DNA of 64,000 bases from the NCBI RefSeq assembly GCF_000372965.1, contig NZ_KB890024.1, positions 3,536,839 to 3,600,838 on the forward strand, in the 5' to 3' direction. The position numbers were made by a program, and so were the translations under genes. The DNA comes from Hoeflea sp. 108. Lineage in GTDB: Bacteria; Pseudomonadota; Alphaproteobacteria; Rhizobiales; Rhizobiaceae. Below the pieces are notes generated by a model. That model did no database searches, had not been told where the DNA came from, and saw nothing but the letters and a program-made list of their open reading frames with translations. How positions within the stretch are numbered: the stretch's first letter is position 1; every line of letters begins with the position of its first letter. This document shows positions 34,428 to 43,707 of the stretch, in pieces.

Positions 34428-34892
34428 ATGGCAATCTACCTTCTCGCACTGCTCATCGGGTTGGTTGCCGGCCTCAGGGCCATGACCGCCCCGGCGGCTG
34501 TCGCCTGGGGCGCCTGGCTCGGCTGGCTGCCGGTCGCCGGTACCTGGGCAAGCTTCATGGGCCACTGGATCACGGTTGCGATTTTCACGCTTCTGGCGCT
34601 GGTCGAACTGGTGACCGACCAGTTGCCCTCGACGCCCAGCCGCAAGGTGCCGCAGCAATTCGGCGCGCGTATCGTCATGGGCGCGCTTGCCGGCGCCGTC
34701 ATCGGCACGGTGGGAGGGGCTGCGATCGGCGGACTGGCCGCCGGCATCATCGGCGCCATTTTGGGTACGCTCGGCGGCGCGGCTGTGCGGGCGAGCCTCG
34801 CAAAATCCTTCGGCAAGGACCTGCCGGCGGCGCTGATCGAGGATGCCGTGGCGATACTCGCCGCACTGCTGATCGTAAGCATGGCAGCATGA
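34428..34892 (+). CDS. DUF4126-family membrane protein
   Basis: 154 residues, four or five membrane helices rich in Ala and Gly. Signature LLIGLVAGLRAMTAPAAVAWGAWLGWL at the start and the loop ELVTDQLPSTPSRK match DUF4126. Function unknown. Its stop overlaps the start of the flavoprotein gene (ATGA at 34889-34892), so the two are translated together. Confidence 0.8.
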   Translation: MAIYLLALLIGLVAGLRAMTAPAAVAWGAWLGWLPVAGTWASFMGHWITVAIFTLLALVELVTDQLPSTPSRKVPQQFGARIVMGALAGAVIGTVGGAAIGGLAAGIIGAILGTLGGAAVRASLAKSFGKDLPAALIEDAVAILAALLIVSMAA

Positions 34893-36271
34893 GCCCCGCC
34901 CAGAAATTCGACGCCATCATCATCGGCTGCGGCCAGGCCGGGCCGCCGCTGGCCGGACGTCTGGCGGCAGCGGGGCAGACGGTGGCGCTGATCGAGCGCA
35001 AGCTTGTCGGCGGCACCTGCGTCAACACGGGCTGCAAGCCGACCAAGACCATGGTGGCGAGCGCCTATGCCGCCCATCTCGCCCGATCAGGCGCCGACTA
35101 TGGCGTTTCGACCGGCCCCGTCTCGGTCGACATGAAGGCGGTGAAGGCACGCAAGGACAAGGTGACGGTCGATTCCCGCGCCAGCCTGGAAGGCTGGATC
35201 GCCGGCATGAAGGGCTGCACGCTCTATCGCGGTCATGCCCGTTTCGAGGGACCGCATGAGGTGCGCGTCGGCGACCACCTGCTCCATGGCGAGCGCATCT
35301 TCATCAATGTCGGCGGCCGCGCCAACATCCCCGATATGCCTGGTATCGACGACGTCACCTACCTGACCAACACCTCGATGATGGAGGTCGACTTCCTGCC
35401 CCGCCATCTCGTCGTGGTCGGCGGCAGCTATATCGGGCTGGAATTCGCCCAGATGTTCCGCCGCTTCGGCGCGCAAGTGACCGTCGTCGAAAAAGGCCCG
35501 CGACTGGTCTCGCGCGAAGACGAGGATGTGTCGGACGCGGTGAAGGGCATACTCGAGAACGAGGGCATCGCACTCAGGCTCGACGCTGAATGCATCAGCT
35601 TCGCTCCTCACCCTGATGGCGTGACCGTCGGCGTCGACTGCACGTCGGGCGACCGCGCGGTGACGGGTTCGCATGTGCTTTTGGCCATCGGCCGCAAGCC
35701 CAACACCGACGACCTCGGTCTCGACAAGGCCGGCGTCGCCATGGACAAGCGCGGCTACATCGAGGTCGACGACCGGCTCAGGACCAATGTGTCGCACATC
35801 TGGGCGATGGGCGACTGCAACGGCAAGGGCGCCTTCACCCACACCTCCTACAATGACTTCGAGATCGTCGCAGCCAACCTTCTGGACAACGACCCGCGCA
35901 AGGTCAGCGACCGCATCGAAGCCTATGGGCTCTACATCGACCCGCCGCTCGGCCGCGCCGGCATGACCGAGGCGGCGGCGCGCAAGAGCGGCCGCAAGGT
36001 GCTTTCAGGCCAACGGCTGATGACACGCGTCGGCCGCGCCGTCGAAAAAGGCGAGACGCAAGGCTTCATGAAAATCCTAGTCGATGCCGACACAAGGCAA
36101 ATTCTCGGCGCCTCGGTGCTGGGCACCGGCGGTGACGAGGCGATCCATGCGGTGCTCGACCTGATGTACGCCAAGGCGCCAATCGAGACGCTGCAGCGCG
36201 CGGTGCACATCCATCCAACGGTGTCGGAGCTTCTGCCGACGATTGCCATCGAGCTGAAGCCGCTGGACTAG
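34889..36271 (+). CDS. Mercuric-reductase-like pyridine nucleotide-disulfide oxidoreductase
   Basis: 460 residues. FAD-binding N-terminus (AIIIGCGQAGPPLAGRLAAAG), redox-active disulfide GGTCVNTGCKPTKTM (about 43-57), NAD(P) site VVGGSYIGLEFAQMF, FAD site NVSHIWAMGDCNG, and dimer-interface AVHIHPTVSELLPTI. There is no N-terminal heavy-metal domain and no C-terminal Cys pair, so it is probably not a true mercuric reductase. Co-translated with DUF4126. Confidence 0.85.
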   Translation: MSPAQKFDAIIIGCGQAGPPLAGRLAAAGQTVALIERKLVGGTCVNTGCKPTKTMVASAYAAHLARSGADYGVSTGPVSVDMKAVKARKDKVTVDSRASLEGWIAGMKGCTLYRGHARFEGPHEVRVGDHLLHGERIFINVGGRANIPDMPGIDDVTYLTNTSMMEVDFLPRHLVVVGGSYIGLEFAQMFRRFGAQVTVVEKGPRLVSREDEDVSDAVKGILENEGIALRLDAECISFAPHPDGVTVGVDCTSGDRAVTGSHVLLAIGRKPNTDDLGLDKAGVAMDKRGYIEVDDRLRTNVSHIWAMGDCNGKGAFTHTSYNDFEIVAANLLDNDPRKVSDRIEAYGLYIDPPLGRAGMTEAAARKSGRKVLSGQRLMTRVGRAVEKGETQGFMKILVDADTRQILGASVLGTGGDEAIHAVLDLMYAKAPIETLQRAVHIHPTVSELLPTIAIELKPLD

Positions 36272-36272
36272 A

Positions 36273-36314
36273 GCAATTCCAGGAAAAGTTCGCAGCGGTT
36301 TTCCCAGGAATTGC
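36273..36314. repeat. Rhizobial intergenic palindrome
   Basis: GCAATTCC (36273-36280) and GGAATTGC (36307-36314) enclose AGGAAAAGTT and CGGTTTTCCC, giving an imperfect long stem. The GCAATTCC-GGAAAAG-GGTTTTCC form is familiar from intergenic regions of Rhizobium and Mesorhizobium. It starts two bases after the flavoprotein stop codon. Confidence 0.6.
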
Positions 36315-36332
36315 GCAAGCAACCTCTAGGCC

Positions 36333-36367
36333 AGGCCCGTCCCGACAACTCCGAGACGGGCCTTTCT
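36333..36367. terminator. Bidirectional terminator between convergent genes
   Basis: AGGCCCGTC (36333-36341) pairs with GACGGGCCT (36355-36363), followed by a T-rich tract on the plus strand. Serves the plus-strand flavoprotein gene and perhaps the convergent PEP-mutase gene. Confidence 0.7.
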
Positions 36368-36374
36368 CTTCGGT

Positions 36375-37142
36375 CTACTCGAAGGCAGCCCGCGCCTTGG
36401 CCTCCAGCCATTCGGCCATCTGGCGATAGGGCACCGGACCGTAGCTGATGCGGGCGACGCCGAGCTCGGCGAGCTTTGCCTTCGGCGGCACGTGGGCGAG
36501 CGCGATGATGTTGACGGGCAGCGGCACGGCCGCACACAGCCTGCCGATCAACCGCTCGACGCCGAGACCGGGAGCAAAGAAGCCATGCGCGCCGGCCTTG
36601 GCGTAGGCCTGGGCACGTTCGATCGCCGCATCGACATGCGCGTCGTTGTGATCGTCGTATTTTTCCTTGAGGAAGATGTCGGTGCGGGCGTTGATGAAGG
36701 CAGGGATGCCCGACGCCTTGACGGCCTCCGCCACGGCCGAAATCCGTTCGGCCTGAAGCCCAATGTCGTGCAGGCCGCTGCCACCGACGACCTGGTCCTC
36801 GAAGTTGAAGCCGATGACCCCTTCAGCCAGCGCCCGCGTCACGGTCGCGGCGGCCGCCTCGGGCTCGACGCCATAACCGCCCTCAAGGTCCATGGTGACA
36901 GGCAGGTCCGTGGCCGCGACGATGCGGCGGATGTTGTAGAGCGCGAGGTCGAGCGGGATCTTTTCGCCATCGGCAAAACCAAAGGCGGCCGCCACCGGCC
37001 AGCTGCCCGTGGCAATCGCCTTGGCGCCGGCCTTGGCGACGATGTTGGCGCTGCCCGGATCCCAGATGTTGTAGAGAACCACCGGGTCGCCCTTCACGTG
37101 CAGGGCATGGAAGGCCTTGGCCTTGTCGATCTGGCTGGTCAT
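36375..37142 (-). CDS. Isocitrate lyase/PEP mutase family protein
   Basis: 255 residues from ATG 37142. TIM-barrel enzyme of the phosphoenolpyruvate mutase group: YNIWDPGSANIVAKAGAKAIATGS, the metal-binding DLEGGYG (85-91), FNFEDQVVGG and INARTDIFL. The KKCGH lyase motif of true isocitrate lyase is absent, so the reaction (C-C or P-C bond chemistry on small oxo-acids) is unknown. Confidence 0.85.
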   Translation of the reverse strand: MTSQIDKAKAFHALHVKGDPVVLYNIWDPGSANIVAKAGAKAIATGSWPVAAAFGFADGEKIPLDLALYNIRRIVAATDLPVTMDLEGGYGVEPEAAAATVTRALAEGVIGFNFEDQVVGGSGLHDIGLQAERISAVAEAVKASGIPAFINARTDIFLKEKYDDHNDAHVDAAIERAQAYAKAGAHGFFAPGLGVERLIGRLCAAVPLPVNIIALAHVPPKAKLAELGVARISYGPVPYRQMAEWLEAKARAAFE

Positions 37143-37364
37143 GGAATTCGCCTCTTTGGGTGACTGAGGGCCGAAACCTATCAGCGCGAGGCATTCTTGC
37201 CATAGCACAGAATACGGTAAGTGAGTTGCCAGAAACGGGGGTAATCGCTGCTGCCTGGGCCAGGACCATCGCGTCAGCTGTCAGGTCATGGCATGGCCTC
37301 GACCGCTGCAACCCAAGTCCAGGTCGAGGGGCAGCGCCTTTCCATCAACACCGGATGACGGGCG

Positions 37365-37820
37365 TCAGCCCTCGTCGGGTTCCGCCGCGAGCAGCCGCGC
37401 CTCGAGCCGTTCCAGCAGCGTAACGGCGATTTCCAGTTCGTGCTCGTCTTCGCCGGCAAGGAGATCATTGCGCAGGCGCTCGAAGATCCGCTCGATCTTG
37501 ATGACGCGGGCGCGCCCGGCATCGGTGAGCGACAGGATCTTGGCGCGACGGTCGCCGGGATCGCCGACACGCACGATCAGCCCATCGGCGGCAAGGATAT
37601 CGACGATGCGCACCAGCGACGGCCCCTCGAAACCGAGATGATCGGCAATCACGCCCTGGCGGATGTTGTCGCCCAGCCGCGACAGCGTCACCAGCGGCAT
37701 GGCGGTGGCGTGCGACAGCCCGCAATCGTCGAGCGCGTGGTCAGCCGCGCGCCGCCACAGCCGGGCGACCGATGTGACATTCTTGGCGAAATTGGCGCGT
37801 GCGGCGGAGGCATTGGACAT
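37365..37820 (-). CDS. MarR-family transcriptional regulator
   Basis: 151 residues. MarR winged helix: IRQGVIADHLGFEGPSLVRIVDIL, then wing LIVRVGDPGDRRAKILSLTDAG with the DxR signature. Divergent from the PQQ glucose dehydrogenase gene, with an AT-rich dyad just upstream of its own ATG. Likely autoregulated; control of the dehydrogenase is possible. Confidence 0.88.
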   Translation of the reverse strand: MSNASAARANFAKNVTSVARLWRRAADHALDDCGLSHATAMPLVTLSRLGDNIRQGVIADHLGFEGPSLVRIVDILAADGLIVRVGDPGDRRAKILSLTDAGRARVIKIERIFERLRNDLLAGEDEHELEIAVTLLERLEARLLAAEPDEG

Positions 37821-37827
37821 TCGAGAA

Positions 37828-37843
37828 AGATAGCATATTATCT
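37828..37843. promoter_or_regulatory. Candidate MarR operator
   Basis: Dyad AGATA-N6-TATCT begins eight bases upstream of the marR start, in an unusually AT-rich patch (37824-37850). A further AGATAG half-site occurs near 37870. Position and composition fit an autoregulatory MarR site. Confidence 0.4.
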
Positions 37844-37990
37844 ATTAGGATGCGATTAGATTCTTGAAGATAGAAAAAGCGCGACGGCCGGGCGAGGAGA
37901 CGTACGCGCAAGACCTGCAAGAGCAATCGCAGCCGACGTCACCCATCCGGGCGGCGTCGAACCGTCCGATAATCTTCGCAGGTAACCAAA

Positions 37991-40453
37991 ATGGCAGAAC
38001 AACAGAAAAGCGGGAGCGGCGGCAGCTGGCTTCTGGTTCTATTCGGCCTGCTCATGGTCATCATCGGGGCACCGCTCGTTTATGGCGGTGTCCAGCTGAT
38101 CGGCCTGGGTGGATCGTGGTATTACGCGCTCGCCGGCCTCGGCGTCATCGCTTCAGGCATCCTCTACATCATGCGCCGCAAGGCAGGCCTCTGGCTCTAC
38201 GGCTTCGTCTTCCTGGCGACCGTCGCCTGGGCGCTGTGGGAATCCGGTCTCGAATTCTGGCCGCTGATCCCGCGCCTGGTGGCACCCGCCGTCATCGCCA
38301 TCCCGGCGCTGTTGCTCGCCCCCCTCTTCCCGACTGGCGTCGGCACCCCCCGCCCCGGTAAGGCTGGTCCTTTCGCGCTCGCAGCCCTTTTGGTCGCGGC
38401 ACTTGCGGCAACTGCCTTCTATGGCTTTACCCCGCATGGCGTGACCCGCAATGCACTGGCTTCAGCCGAGCCCAAGCCGACCGTGCCCCCGGCCGCCGCA
38501 AGCGCCACCGACTGGCGCCACTACGGCCGCACCCCGGCGGGCACGCGCTATGCGCCGATCGACCAGATCAACCGCGACAACGTCGACAAGCTCGAGGTCG
38601 CCTGGACCTTCCGCTCGGGCGACACCCCTCAGGGCAGCGCGCAGGACCAGAGCACGCCGCTGTTCGTCGACGACACGCTCTACACCTGTTCGCCCAACAA
38701 CATCGTCCATGCGCTGAACCCGGATACGGGCGACGTGAAGTGGAAGTTCGATCCCAAGGCGAAGTCGCCGCTGTGGCAGCGCTGCCGCGGCGTGAGCTAC
38801 TACGAGCCGGGTCCGGCAACGGCTGAAGCCGGAAACTCCGCGCCGGCCAATGCAGCTGCCCCCGCCGATCCGCTGGCGCCGGCAAGCCCGGTCGCGCAGA
38901 CAACGCCGGTCGCCCAGGCCAAGGCCTGTGCCGCCCGCATCGTCATGACCACCATCGACGCCCGCCTGATCCAGCTCGACGCCAAGACCGGCGAGCTGTG
39001 CCAGGATTTCGGCACCGGCGGCATCGTCGATCTCAAGCAGGGCATGGGCGAGATCAAGGACGGCTTCTACTTCCAGACCTCAGCGCCCACCGTCATGCGC
39101 GACCTGATCATGGTCGGCGGCTGGGTGTGGGACAATGTCGAGACAGGCGAACCCTCGGGCGCAGTGCGCGCCTTCTCGGCCCGCACCGGCGAGCTGGTCT
39201 GGGCCTGGGATCTCGGCAACCCCGCAATCACCAAGCTGCCGCCGGAAGGCGAAAGCTACACGCGCGGCACGCCCAACGTCTGGTCGACGCCGGCCTATGA
39301 CGAAGCCCTTGGTCTCGTCTACCTGCCGACCGGCAACGCGACGCCCGACTTCTTTGGCGCGCATCGCTCCAAGGCAGCCGAGGACTACACCGCCTCGGTC
39401 GTGGCGCTGGATATCGCCACGGGCCGCGAGCGCTGGAAGTTCCAGACCGTGCATCACGACATCTGGGACTACGACGTTCCTGCCCAGCCGGCACTCTACG
39501 ACGTGCCCGATGGCAAGGGCGGCACCGTTCCGGCGCTGATCCAGATCACCAAGCGCGGGCAGATCTTCATGCTCGACCGCCGCGACGGCAAGCCGATCGC
39601 CGAAGTCGAGGAGCGCCCTGTCCCGCAGACCGGCGGCGTGCCGGAGGACTTCCTGTCGCCGACGCAGCCTTATTCGGTAGGCATGCCCGAGATCGGCACC
39701 GCGCCCTTCACCGAGGCGAGGATGTGGGGTGCGACGCCCTACGACCAGCTCTACTGCCGCATCGAGTTCAAGAAGATGCGTTACGAGGGTGAGTTCACGC
39801 CTCCCGGCCTGACACGCTCGATCATCTTCCCCGGCTATTACGGCGGCATGAACTGGGGCAGTGCGGCGATCGACGAGGCGCGTGGCCTGTTGATCGTCAA
39901 CGACATCCGCATGCCGCAGTTCGCCCAGCTGATGCCGCGCGAGGAGACCGACAACTATGGCGGCTCGGCAGCCCATGACGGCCTGTCGCAGCAGAAGGGC
40001 ACGCCCTATGGCGCCATGAAGAACGGCTTCATGTCGCCGCTCGGCGTTCCCTGCCACCAGCCGCCTTACGGCACCTTCACCGGCATCGACCTGAAAACCC
40101 GCCAGATCGCCTGGCAGGTTCCGGCCGGCACGCTTGAAGATACCGGTCCGCTCGGCTTGAAGATGGGCCTGCAGATCCCGATCGGCATGCCGACGCTTGG
40201 CGGCCCCATCGCCACTTCGGGCGGCGTCGTCTTCTACGCCGGCACGCAGGACTACTATCTGCGCGCGCTCGACGTGGAGACCGGCAAGGAACTGTGGAAG
40301 GGCCGCATGCCTGTTGGCGCGCAGTCGACCCCGATGACCTTCGTCTCGCACGAGAGCGGAGCGCAATATGTGGTGATTTCCGCTGGCGGAGCGCGCCAGT
40401 CGCCCGACCGCGGCGACTACATCGTCGCCTACCGGCTGCCCAAGCAGAACTGA
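37991..40453 (+). CDS. gcd: Membrane-bound PQQ-dependent glucose dehydrogenase
   Basis: 820 residues. Oxidises glucose (or a quinate/shikimate-type polyol) in the periplasm and passes electrons to ubiquinone. Five N-terminal membrane helices (about 12-150), then an eight-bladed PQQ propeller starting DWRHYGRTPAGTRYAPIDQIN, with RGTPNVWSTPAYDEALGLVYLPTGN and HHDIWDYDVPAQP. A ~40-residue Ala/Pro-rich insert (about 274-312) is unusual. No pqq synthesis genes are in the window. Divergent from marR. Confidence 0.88.
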   Translation: MAEQQKSGSGGSWLLVLFGLLMVIIGAPLVYGGVQLIGLGGSWYYALAGLGVIASGILYIMRRKAGLWLYGFVFLATVAWALWESGLEFWPLIPRLVAPAVIAIPALLLAPLFPTGVGTPRPGKAGPFALAALLVAALAATAFYGFTPHGVTRNALASAEPKPTVPPAAASATDWRHYGRTPAGTRYAPIDQINRDNVDKLEVAWTFRSGDTPQGSAQDQSTPLFVDDTLYTCSPNNIVHALNPDTGDVKWKFDPKAKSPLWQRCRGVSYYEPGPATAEAGNSAPANAAAPADPLAPASPVAQTTPVAQAKACAARIVMTTIDARLIQLDAKTGELCQDFGTGGIVDLKQGMGEIKDGFYFQTSAPTVMRDLIMVGGWVWDNVETGEPSGAVRAFSARTGELVWAWDLGNPAITKLPPEGESYTRGTPNVWSTPAYDEALGLVYLPTGNATPDFFGAHRSKAAEDYTASVVALDIATGRERWKFQTVHHDIWDYDVPAQPALYDVPDGKGGTVPALIQITKRGQIFMLDRRDGKPIAEVEERPVPQTGGVPEDFLSPTQPYSVGMPEIGTAPFTEARMWGATPYDQLYCRIEFKKMRYEGEFTPPGLTRSIIFPGYYGGMNWGSAAIDEARGLLIVNDIRMPQFAQLMPREETDNYGGSAAHDGLSQQKGTPYGAMKNGFMSPLGVPCHQPPYGTFTGIDLKTRQIAWQVPAGTLEDTGPLGLKMGLQIPIGMPTLGGPIATSGGVVFYAGTQDYYLRALDVETGKELWKGRMPVGAQSTPMTFVSHESGAQYVVISAGGARQSPDRGDYIVAYRLPKQN

Positions 40454-40474
40454 TTGCTCAGGGCATAGATATTG

Positions 40475-40503
40475 AAAGGGGCGCCTCAGGGCGCCCCTTT
40501 TTC
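40475..40503. terminator. Bidirectional terminator between gcd and the EamA gene
   Basis: AAAGGGGCGCC (40475-40485) and GGCGCCCCTTT (40490-40500) form a perfect stem with a four-base loop, followed by further T residues. The complementary A-run lets it work for the convergent EamA gene, whose stop begins at 40502. Confidence 0.88.
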
Positions 40504-41407
40504 ATTTCTGGCTGGCGAAGGCCGTGCCGCCCCGGCGCACCGGCAACCGCCAGCCGAGCCGCACGCCGAGCGTGGCGACCGCGATCAGGACCATGCCCAG
40601 TCCCTGGGCGATGCCGATGGGATGGTCGTAGATCGCCCAGTCGATGATGATGGCGACGACCGGATAGACGAAGGTGAGCACGCCGATGACTGGCGTCGAA
40701 AGCCTGGGATAGGACGAAAACATCATCACATAGGCGATGCCGGTATGAAGCACGCCGATGCCGACAAGCCAGCCCCATGAGGCGGGCGCGATGTCACCGG
40801 CAAAATTGGCGAAGGGCGCGAGCATGACCACGCCGACCACCGTCTGGCACAGCACCGTGATCTCGGGCCGCTGCTCGCCCAGGCCCTTGGCCAGGATCGT
40901 GACGACCGCGTAGAGGAAGGCGCCGCCGAGCGCCATGGCGATGCCGATCATCCAGGTCGTCGTGACCGGATTGTCCGAGACGACGAGGCCGCTGGCCAGC
41001 ACGACACCGAAGAAGGCAGCCGCCATCCAGGCGATCTGGTCGGCGGTGATGCGCTCCTTGAGGAACAACACGCCGATCAGCACCACGAAGAACGGCTGGA
41101 TGTGGTAGACGATGGTCATCACCGCAATCGAGGTCTTGGCGAAGCCGGCGAAGAAGGCCGTCCAGCTGAACACCATGCAGACGCCGCACAGCGCGGCGCG
41201 CGCCAGGCGACTCCAGGACAGCGAATTGTCAGGCAGATAGCCGCGCAAAAAACACCAGGCGCCGAGAAACAGCGAGCCGAACAGGCAGCGCCAGAAGACC
41301 GTCGTGACCGGGTCGACGCCCGCCTCGGTGACGAAGGCGCCGACAGTGCCTGAAATCGCCATGGCGACAGTGAGGTTGAGGGCGGGAAAGCGGGAGATGT
41401 TGGTCAT
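40502..41407 (-). CDS. EamA/DMT-family transporter
   Basis: 301 residues from ATG 41407 (AAGGAAGA upstream); a GTG at 41428 is possible. Ten helices in two EamA repeats; the first begins ALNLTVAMAISGTVGAFVTEAG and the second has GIGVLHTGIAYVMMFSSY. Divergent from a LysR gene across 96 bases holding a dyad, so probably a LysR-controlled exporter. Confidence 0.85.
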   Translation of the reverse strand: MTNISRFPALNLTVAMAISGTVGAFVTEAGVDPVTTVFWRCLFGSLFLGAWCFLRGYLPDNSLSWSRLARAALCGVCMVFSWTAFFAGFAKTSIAVMTIVYHIQPFFVVLIGVLFLKERITADQIAWMAAAFFGVVLASGLVVSDNPVTTTWMIGIAMALGGAFLYAVVTILAKGLGEQRPEITVLCQTVVGVVMLAPFANFAGDIAPASWGWLVGIGVLHTGIAYVMMFSSYPRLSTPVIGVLTFVYPVVAIIIDWAIYDHPIGIAQGLGMVLIAVATLGVRLGWRLPVRRGGTAFASQK

Positions 41408-41461
41408 GCTGATCTTCCTTGGCGACACCCAAACAAGCCCTGATTGACGATTTCATTCAAA

Positions 41462-41487
41462 CGAATAGATTTGGCGAACCCTATTCG
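41462..41487. promoter_or_regulatory. Candidate LysR operator between eamA and lysR
   Basis: CGAATAG-N12-CTATTCG (41462-41468, 41481-41487) is a perfect seven-bp dyad, 16 bases upstream of the lysR start. A smaller ATTC-N4-GAAT dyad adjoins it. This suits dual control of the divergent pair. Confidence 0.45.
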
Positions 41488-41503
41488 AAATGCTGATACC
41501 GCC

Positions 41504-42361
41504 ATGGCAATGCCGCTCGACCTCGACCTGCTCAGGACCTTCGTCGCCGTTGCCGACAGCGGCAGCTTTTCCAATGCCGCCGCGCGCGTCGGCCGCAGCC
41601 AGTCAGCGGTCAGCATGCAGATGCAGCGGCTGGAGCAGAGCGTCGGCAAGCAACTGCTCGTCCGCGGGCCGCGCGCGGTGACCACCAATGCGATCGGCGA
41701 GGAGATGCTGGCCTATGCCCGCCGCCTGCTGAAACTGTCGGACGAAGCCTGGGCCAGCGTCACCCGGCCCGAGGAAGCCGGCAGCGTGCGGCTCGGCGTG
41801 CCTGATGATTATGCCGCCTTCCTGCTGCCGCCGGTGCTGTCCCGCTTTGCCGCAGCCCACCCGCTGGTCAATGTCGAACTTGTCTGCGAGCAGTCGACCT
41901 CGCTGATCAAGACCTTCGCCGACGGCAAGCTCGACCTTGCCATCATCACCCGCAGCCCCGAACAGGCCATCGAGGTGCTGCAGCGCGAGCGCCTGGTCTG
42001 GGTCGCCTCGCCCAACCATGTCGCCTGGGAGATTGATCCCCTGCCCGTCGCCCTGTTCGAGCCGGGCAGCTTGGCGCGACGCATCGTGCTGCAGGTGCTG
42101 GGTGCCGCCGACCGCTCGTTCCGCAGCACCTATTCCAGCGCCAGCCTGCTTGGGCTGATCGCCGTCGTGCAGGCGGGACTGGCAGTCGCCGGCCTCGCCC
42201 AGCGCAGCGTGCCGCCCAGCCTGCGCATCATCGGCGAAGCCGAAGGCCTGCCGCCCCTGCCGGAGATGGAGATCGGCATCCTGCGCAACCCGCAGGCCGG
42301 CAATTCGGCCGTCGAGCGGCTCTACGAATTCCTTCGCCGCGACCTGACGCAACAGTCCTGA
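41504..42361 (+). CDS. LysR-family transcriptional regulator
   Basis: 285 residues from ATG 41504 (41510 also possible). N-terminal helix-turn-helix LLRTFVAVADSGSFSNAAARVGRSQSAVSMQMQRLEQSVGK, broken here as two adjoining family motifs: FVAVADSGSFSNAAARVG and SQSAVSMQMQRLE. Periplasmic-binding-like effector domain follows. Divergent from the EamA transporter, its likely target. Confidence 0.88.
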   Translation: MAMPLDLDLLRTFVAVADSGSFSNAAARVGRSQSAVSMQMQRLEQSVGKQLLVRGPRAVTTNAIGEEMLAYARRLLKLSDEAWASVTRPEEAGSVRLGVPDDYAAFLLPPVLSRFAAAHPLVNVELVCEQSTSLIKTFADGKLDLAIITRSPEQAIEVLQRERLVWVASPNHVAWEIDPLPVALFEPGSLARRIVLQVLGAADRSFRSTYSSASLLGLIAVVQAGLAVAGLAQRSVPPSLRIIGEAEGLPPLPEMEIGILRNPQAGNSAVERLYEFLRRDLTQQS

Positions 42362-42405
42362 CCTAAGCCGGATTGCTGCCGCCGAATGGCTGCCATGCAC
42401 GGCAC

Positions 42406-42420
42406 GCATTGCTGCAATGC
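42406..42420. promoter_or_regulatory. Palindrome upstream of the MFS gene
   Basis: GCATTG-CTG-CAATGC, a perfect six-bp dyad 75 bases before the MFS start. Could be an operator; the binding protein is unknown. Confidence 0.3.
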
Positions 42421-42495
42421 ACCAACATCGCTTGCACCGTGGCCGGCATGAGGAAAAAGTAGACCTAAATCGTTTCAGCTCCCCCGAGTCCGTCC

Positions 42496-43662
42496 ATGCC
42501 CTTGCCGATCCTCGCTCTGGCCGTTGCATCCTTTTGCATCGGCACCACCGAATTCGTGATCATGGGGCTGTTGCCCGAGGTCGCAGCCGACCTCGGCGTA
42601 TCGATCCCGGCCGCCGGCCTTCTGGTCACCGGCTACGCGCTCGGCGTCGTCATCGGCGCCCCGATCATCGCCATCGGCACGGCGAAACTGCCGCGCAAGC
42701 CGGTGCTGATCGGCCTTGCCATGCTGTTCGTGCTCGGCAACCTGCTCTGCGCCGTAGCTCCCACCTACTGGACGCTGATGGCGGCGCGCGTCATCACCGC
42801 GCTTGGCCACGGTGCCTTCTTCGGCATCGGCTCGGTCGTGGCGGCAAGCCTTGTGCCTGCCAACAAGCGCGCCAGCGCCATCGCCCTGATGTTCGCCGGC
42901 CTGACGCTCGCCAACATTTTGGGCGTGCCCGGCGGCACCGCGCTCGGCGAGGCCTTCGGCTGGCGCATGACCTTCTACGCCGTCGTCGTCATCGGCCTGA
43001 TCTCGGTCGCGGCCATCGCCTTCCTGGTGCCGGCCGGTGTCGCCCCTCCCGGCAAGGGCGGCGTGGCGGGCGAGGTCAAGGTGCTGGGCAAGCTGCAGGT
43101 CTGGCTCGCCATGATCATCTCGGCCTTGGCATCGGGCAGCCTGTTTGCCGTCTTCACCTACATCAAGCCGATCCTGACCGACGTCACCGGTCTGTCAGTT
43201 GAATCAGTCACCTGGATCCTGCTTTTGTTCGGCGGCGGCATGACTATCGGCAACATCATCGGCGGCAAGCTGGCCGACTGGAAGCTGATGCCGACGGCCA
43301 TCGGCGCACTGGTGGTGATGGCGGCGATCCACGTCGCCTTTGCCGAACTCAGCACTTCGGCGCCGGCGGCGATCCTGCTCGTCTTCATGTGGGGCGTCAT
43401 CACCTTCGTCATCGTGCCGCCGATGCAGATGCGCGTCGTCGAAACCGCATCCGAAGCGCCGAACCTCGCCGCCACCCTCAACCAGGGCGCCTTCAATGCC
43501 GGCAATGCCGCCGGCGCCTGGGTCGGCGGTGCGGCAATTTCGATGGGCGTAAGCTATGCCGACCTGCCGCTCGTCGGCGCCGCCATCGCGCTCTCCGCCT
43601 TCGGCGTCGCCGTATTTTCCTTCGCCATCGAGCGCCGTGACGCAATTCAGCAGGCGGCATGA
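42496..43662 (+). CDS. MFS drug/metabolite exporter (DHA1 type)
   Basis: 388 residues, twelve helices. DHA1/AraJ-like start ALAVASFCIGTTEFVIMGLLPEVA and the loop-2 region GTAKLPRKPVLI. Family members export sugars, drugs or purine nucleosides; substrate not predictable. Sits between lysR and the cobalamin riboswitch, apparently on its own promoter. Confidence 0.85.
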   Translation: MPLPILALAVASFCIGTTEFVIMGLLPEVAADLGVSIPAAGLLVTGYALGVVIGAPIIAIGTAKLPRKPVLIGLAMLFVLGNLLCAVAPTYWTLMAARVITALGHGAFFGIGSVVAASLVPANKRASAIALMFAGLTLANILGVPGGTALGEAFGWRMTFYAVVVIGLISVAAIAFLVPAGVAPPGKGGVAGEVKVLGKLQVWLAMIISALASGSLFAVFTYIKPILTDVTGLSVESVTWILLLFGGGMTIGNIIGGKLADWKLMPTAIGALVVMAAIHVAFAELSTSAPAAILLVFMWGVITFVIVPPMQMRVVETASEAPNLAATLNQGAFNAGNAAGAWVGGAAISMGVSYADLPLVGAAIALSAFGVAVFSFAIERRDAIQQAA

Positions 43663-43707
43663 CGCTTTAGCGATTGTCAGCATCCCGTCGCTGCTGTAGC
43701 GACGACA

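Noticed and set aside
34889..36271. Calling the flavoprotein a true mercuric reductase
   Set aside because: The active-site disulfide is present, but the C-terminal Cys pair and any mer genes are missing.
37143..37364. Possible small gene between the PEP-mutase and marR genes
   Set aside because: The open frame at 37160-37423 has no ribosome site, runs into marR antisense and shows no family pattern.
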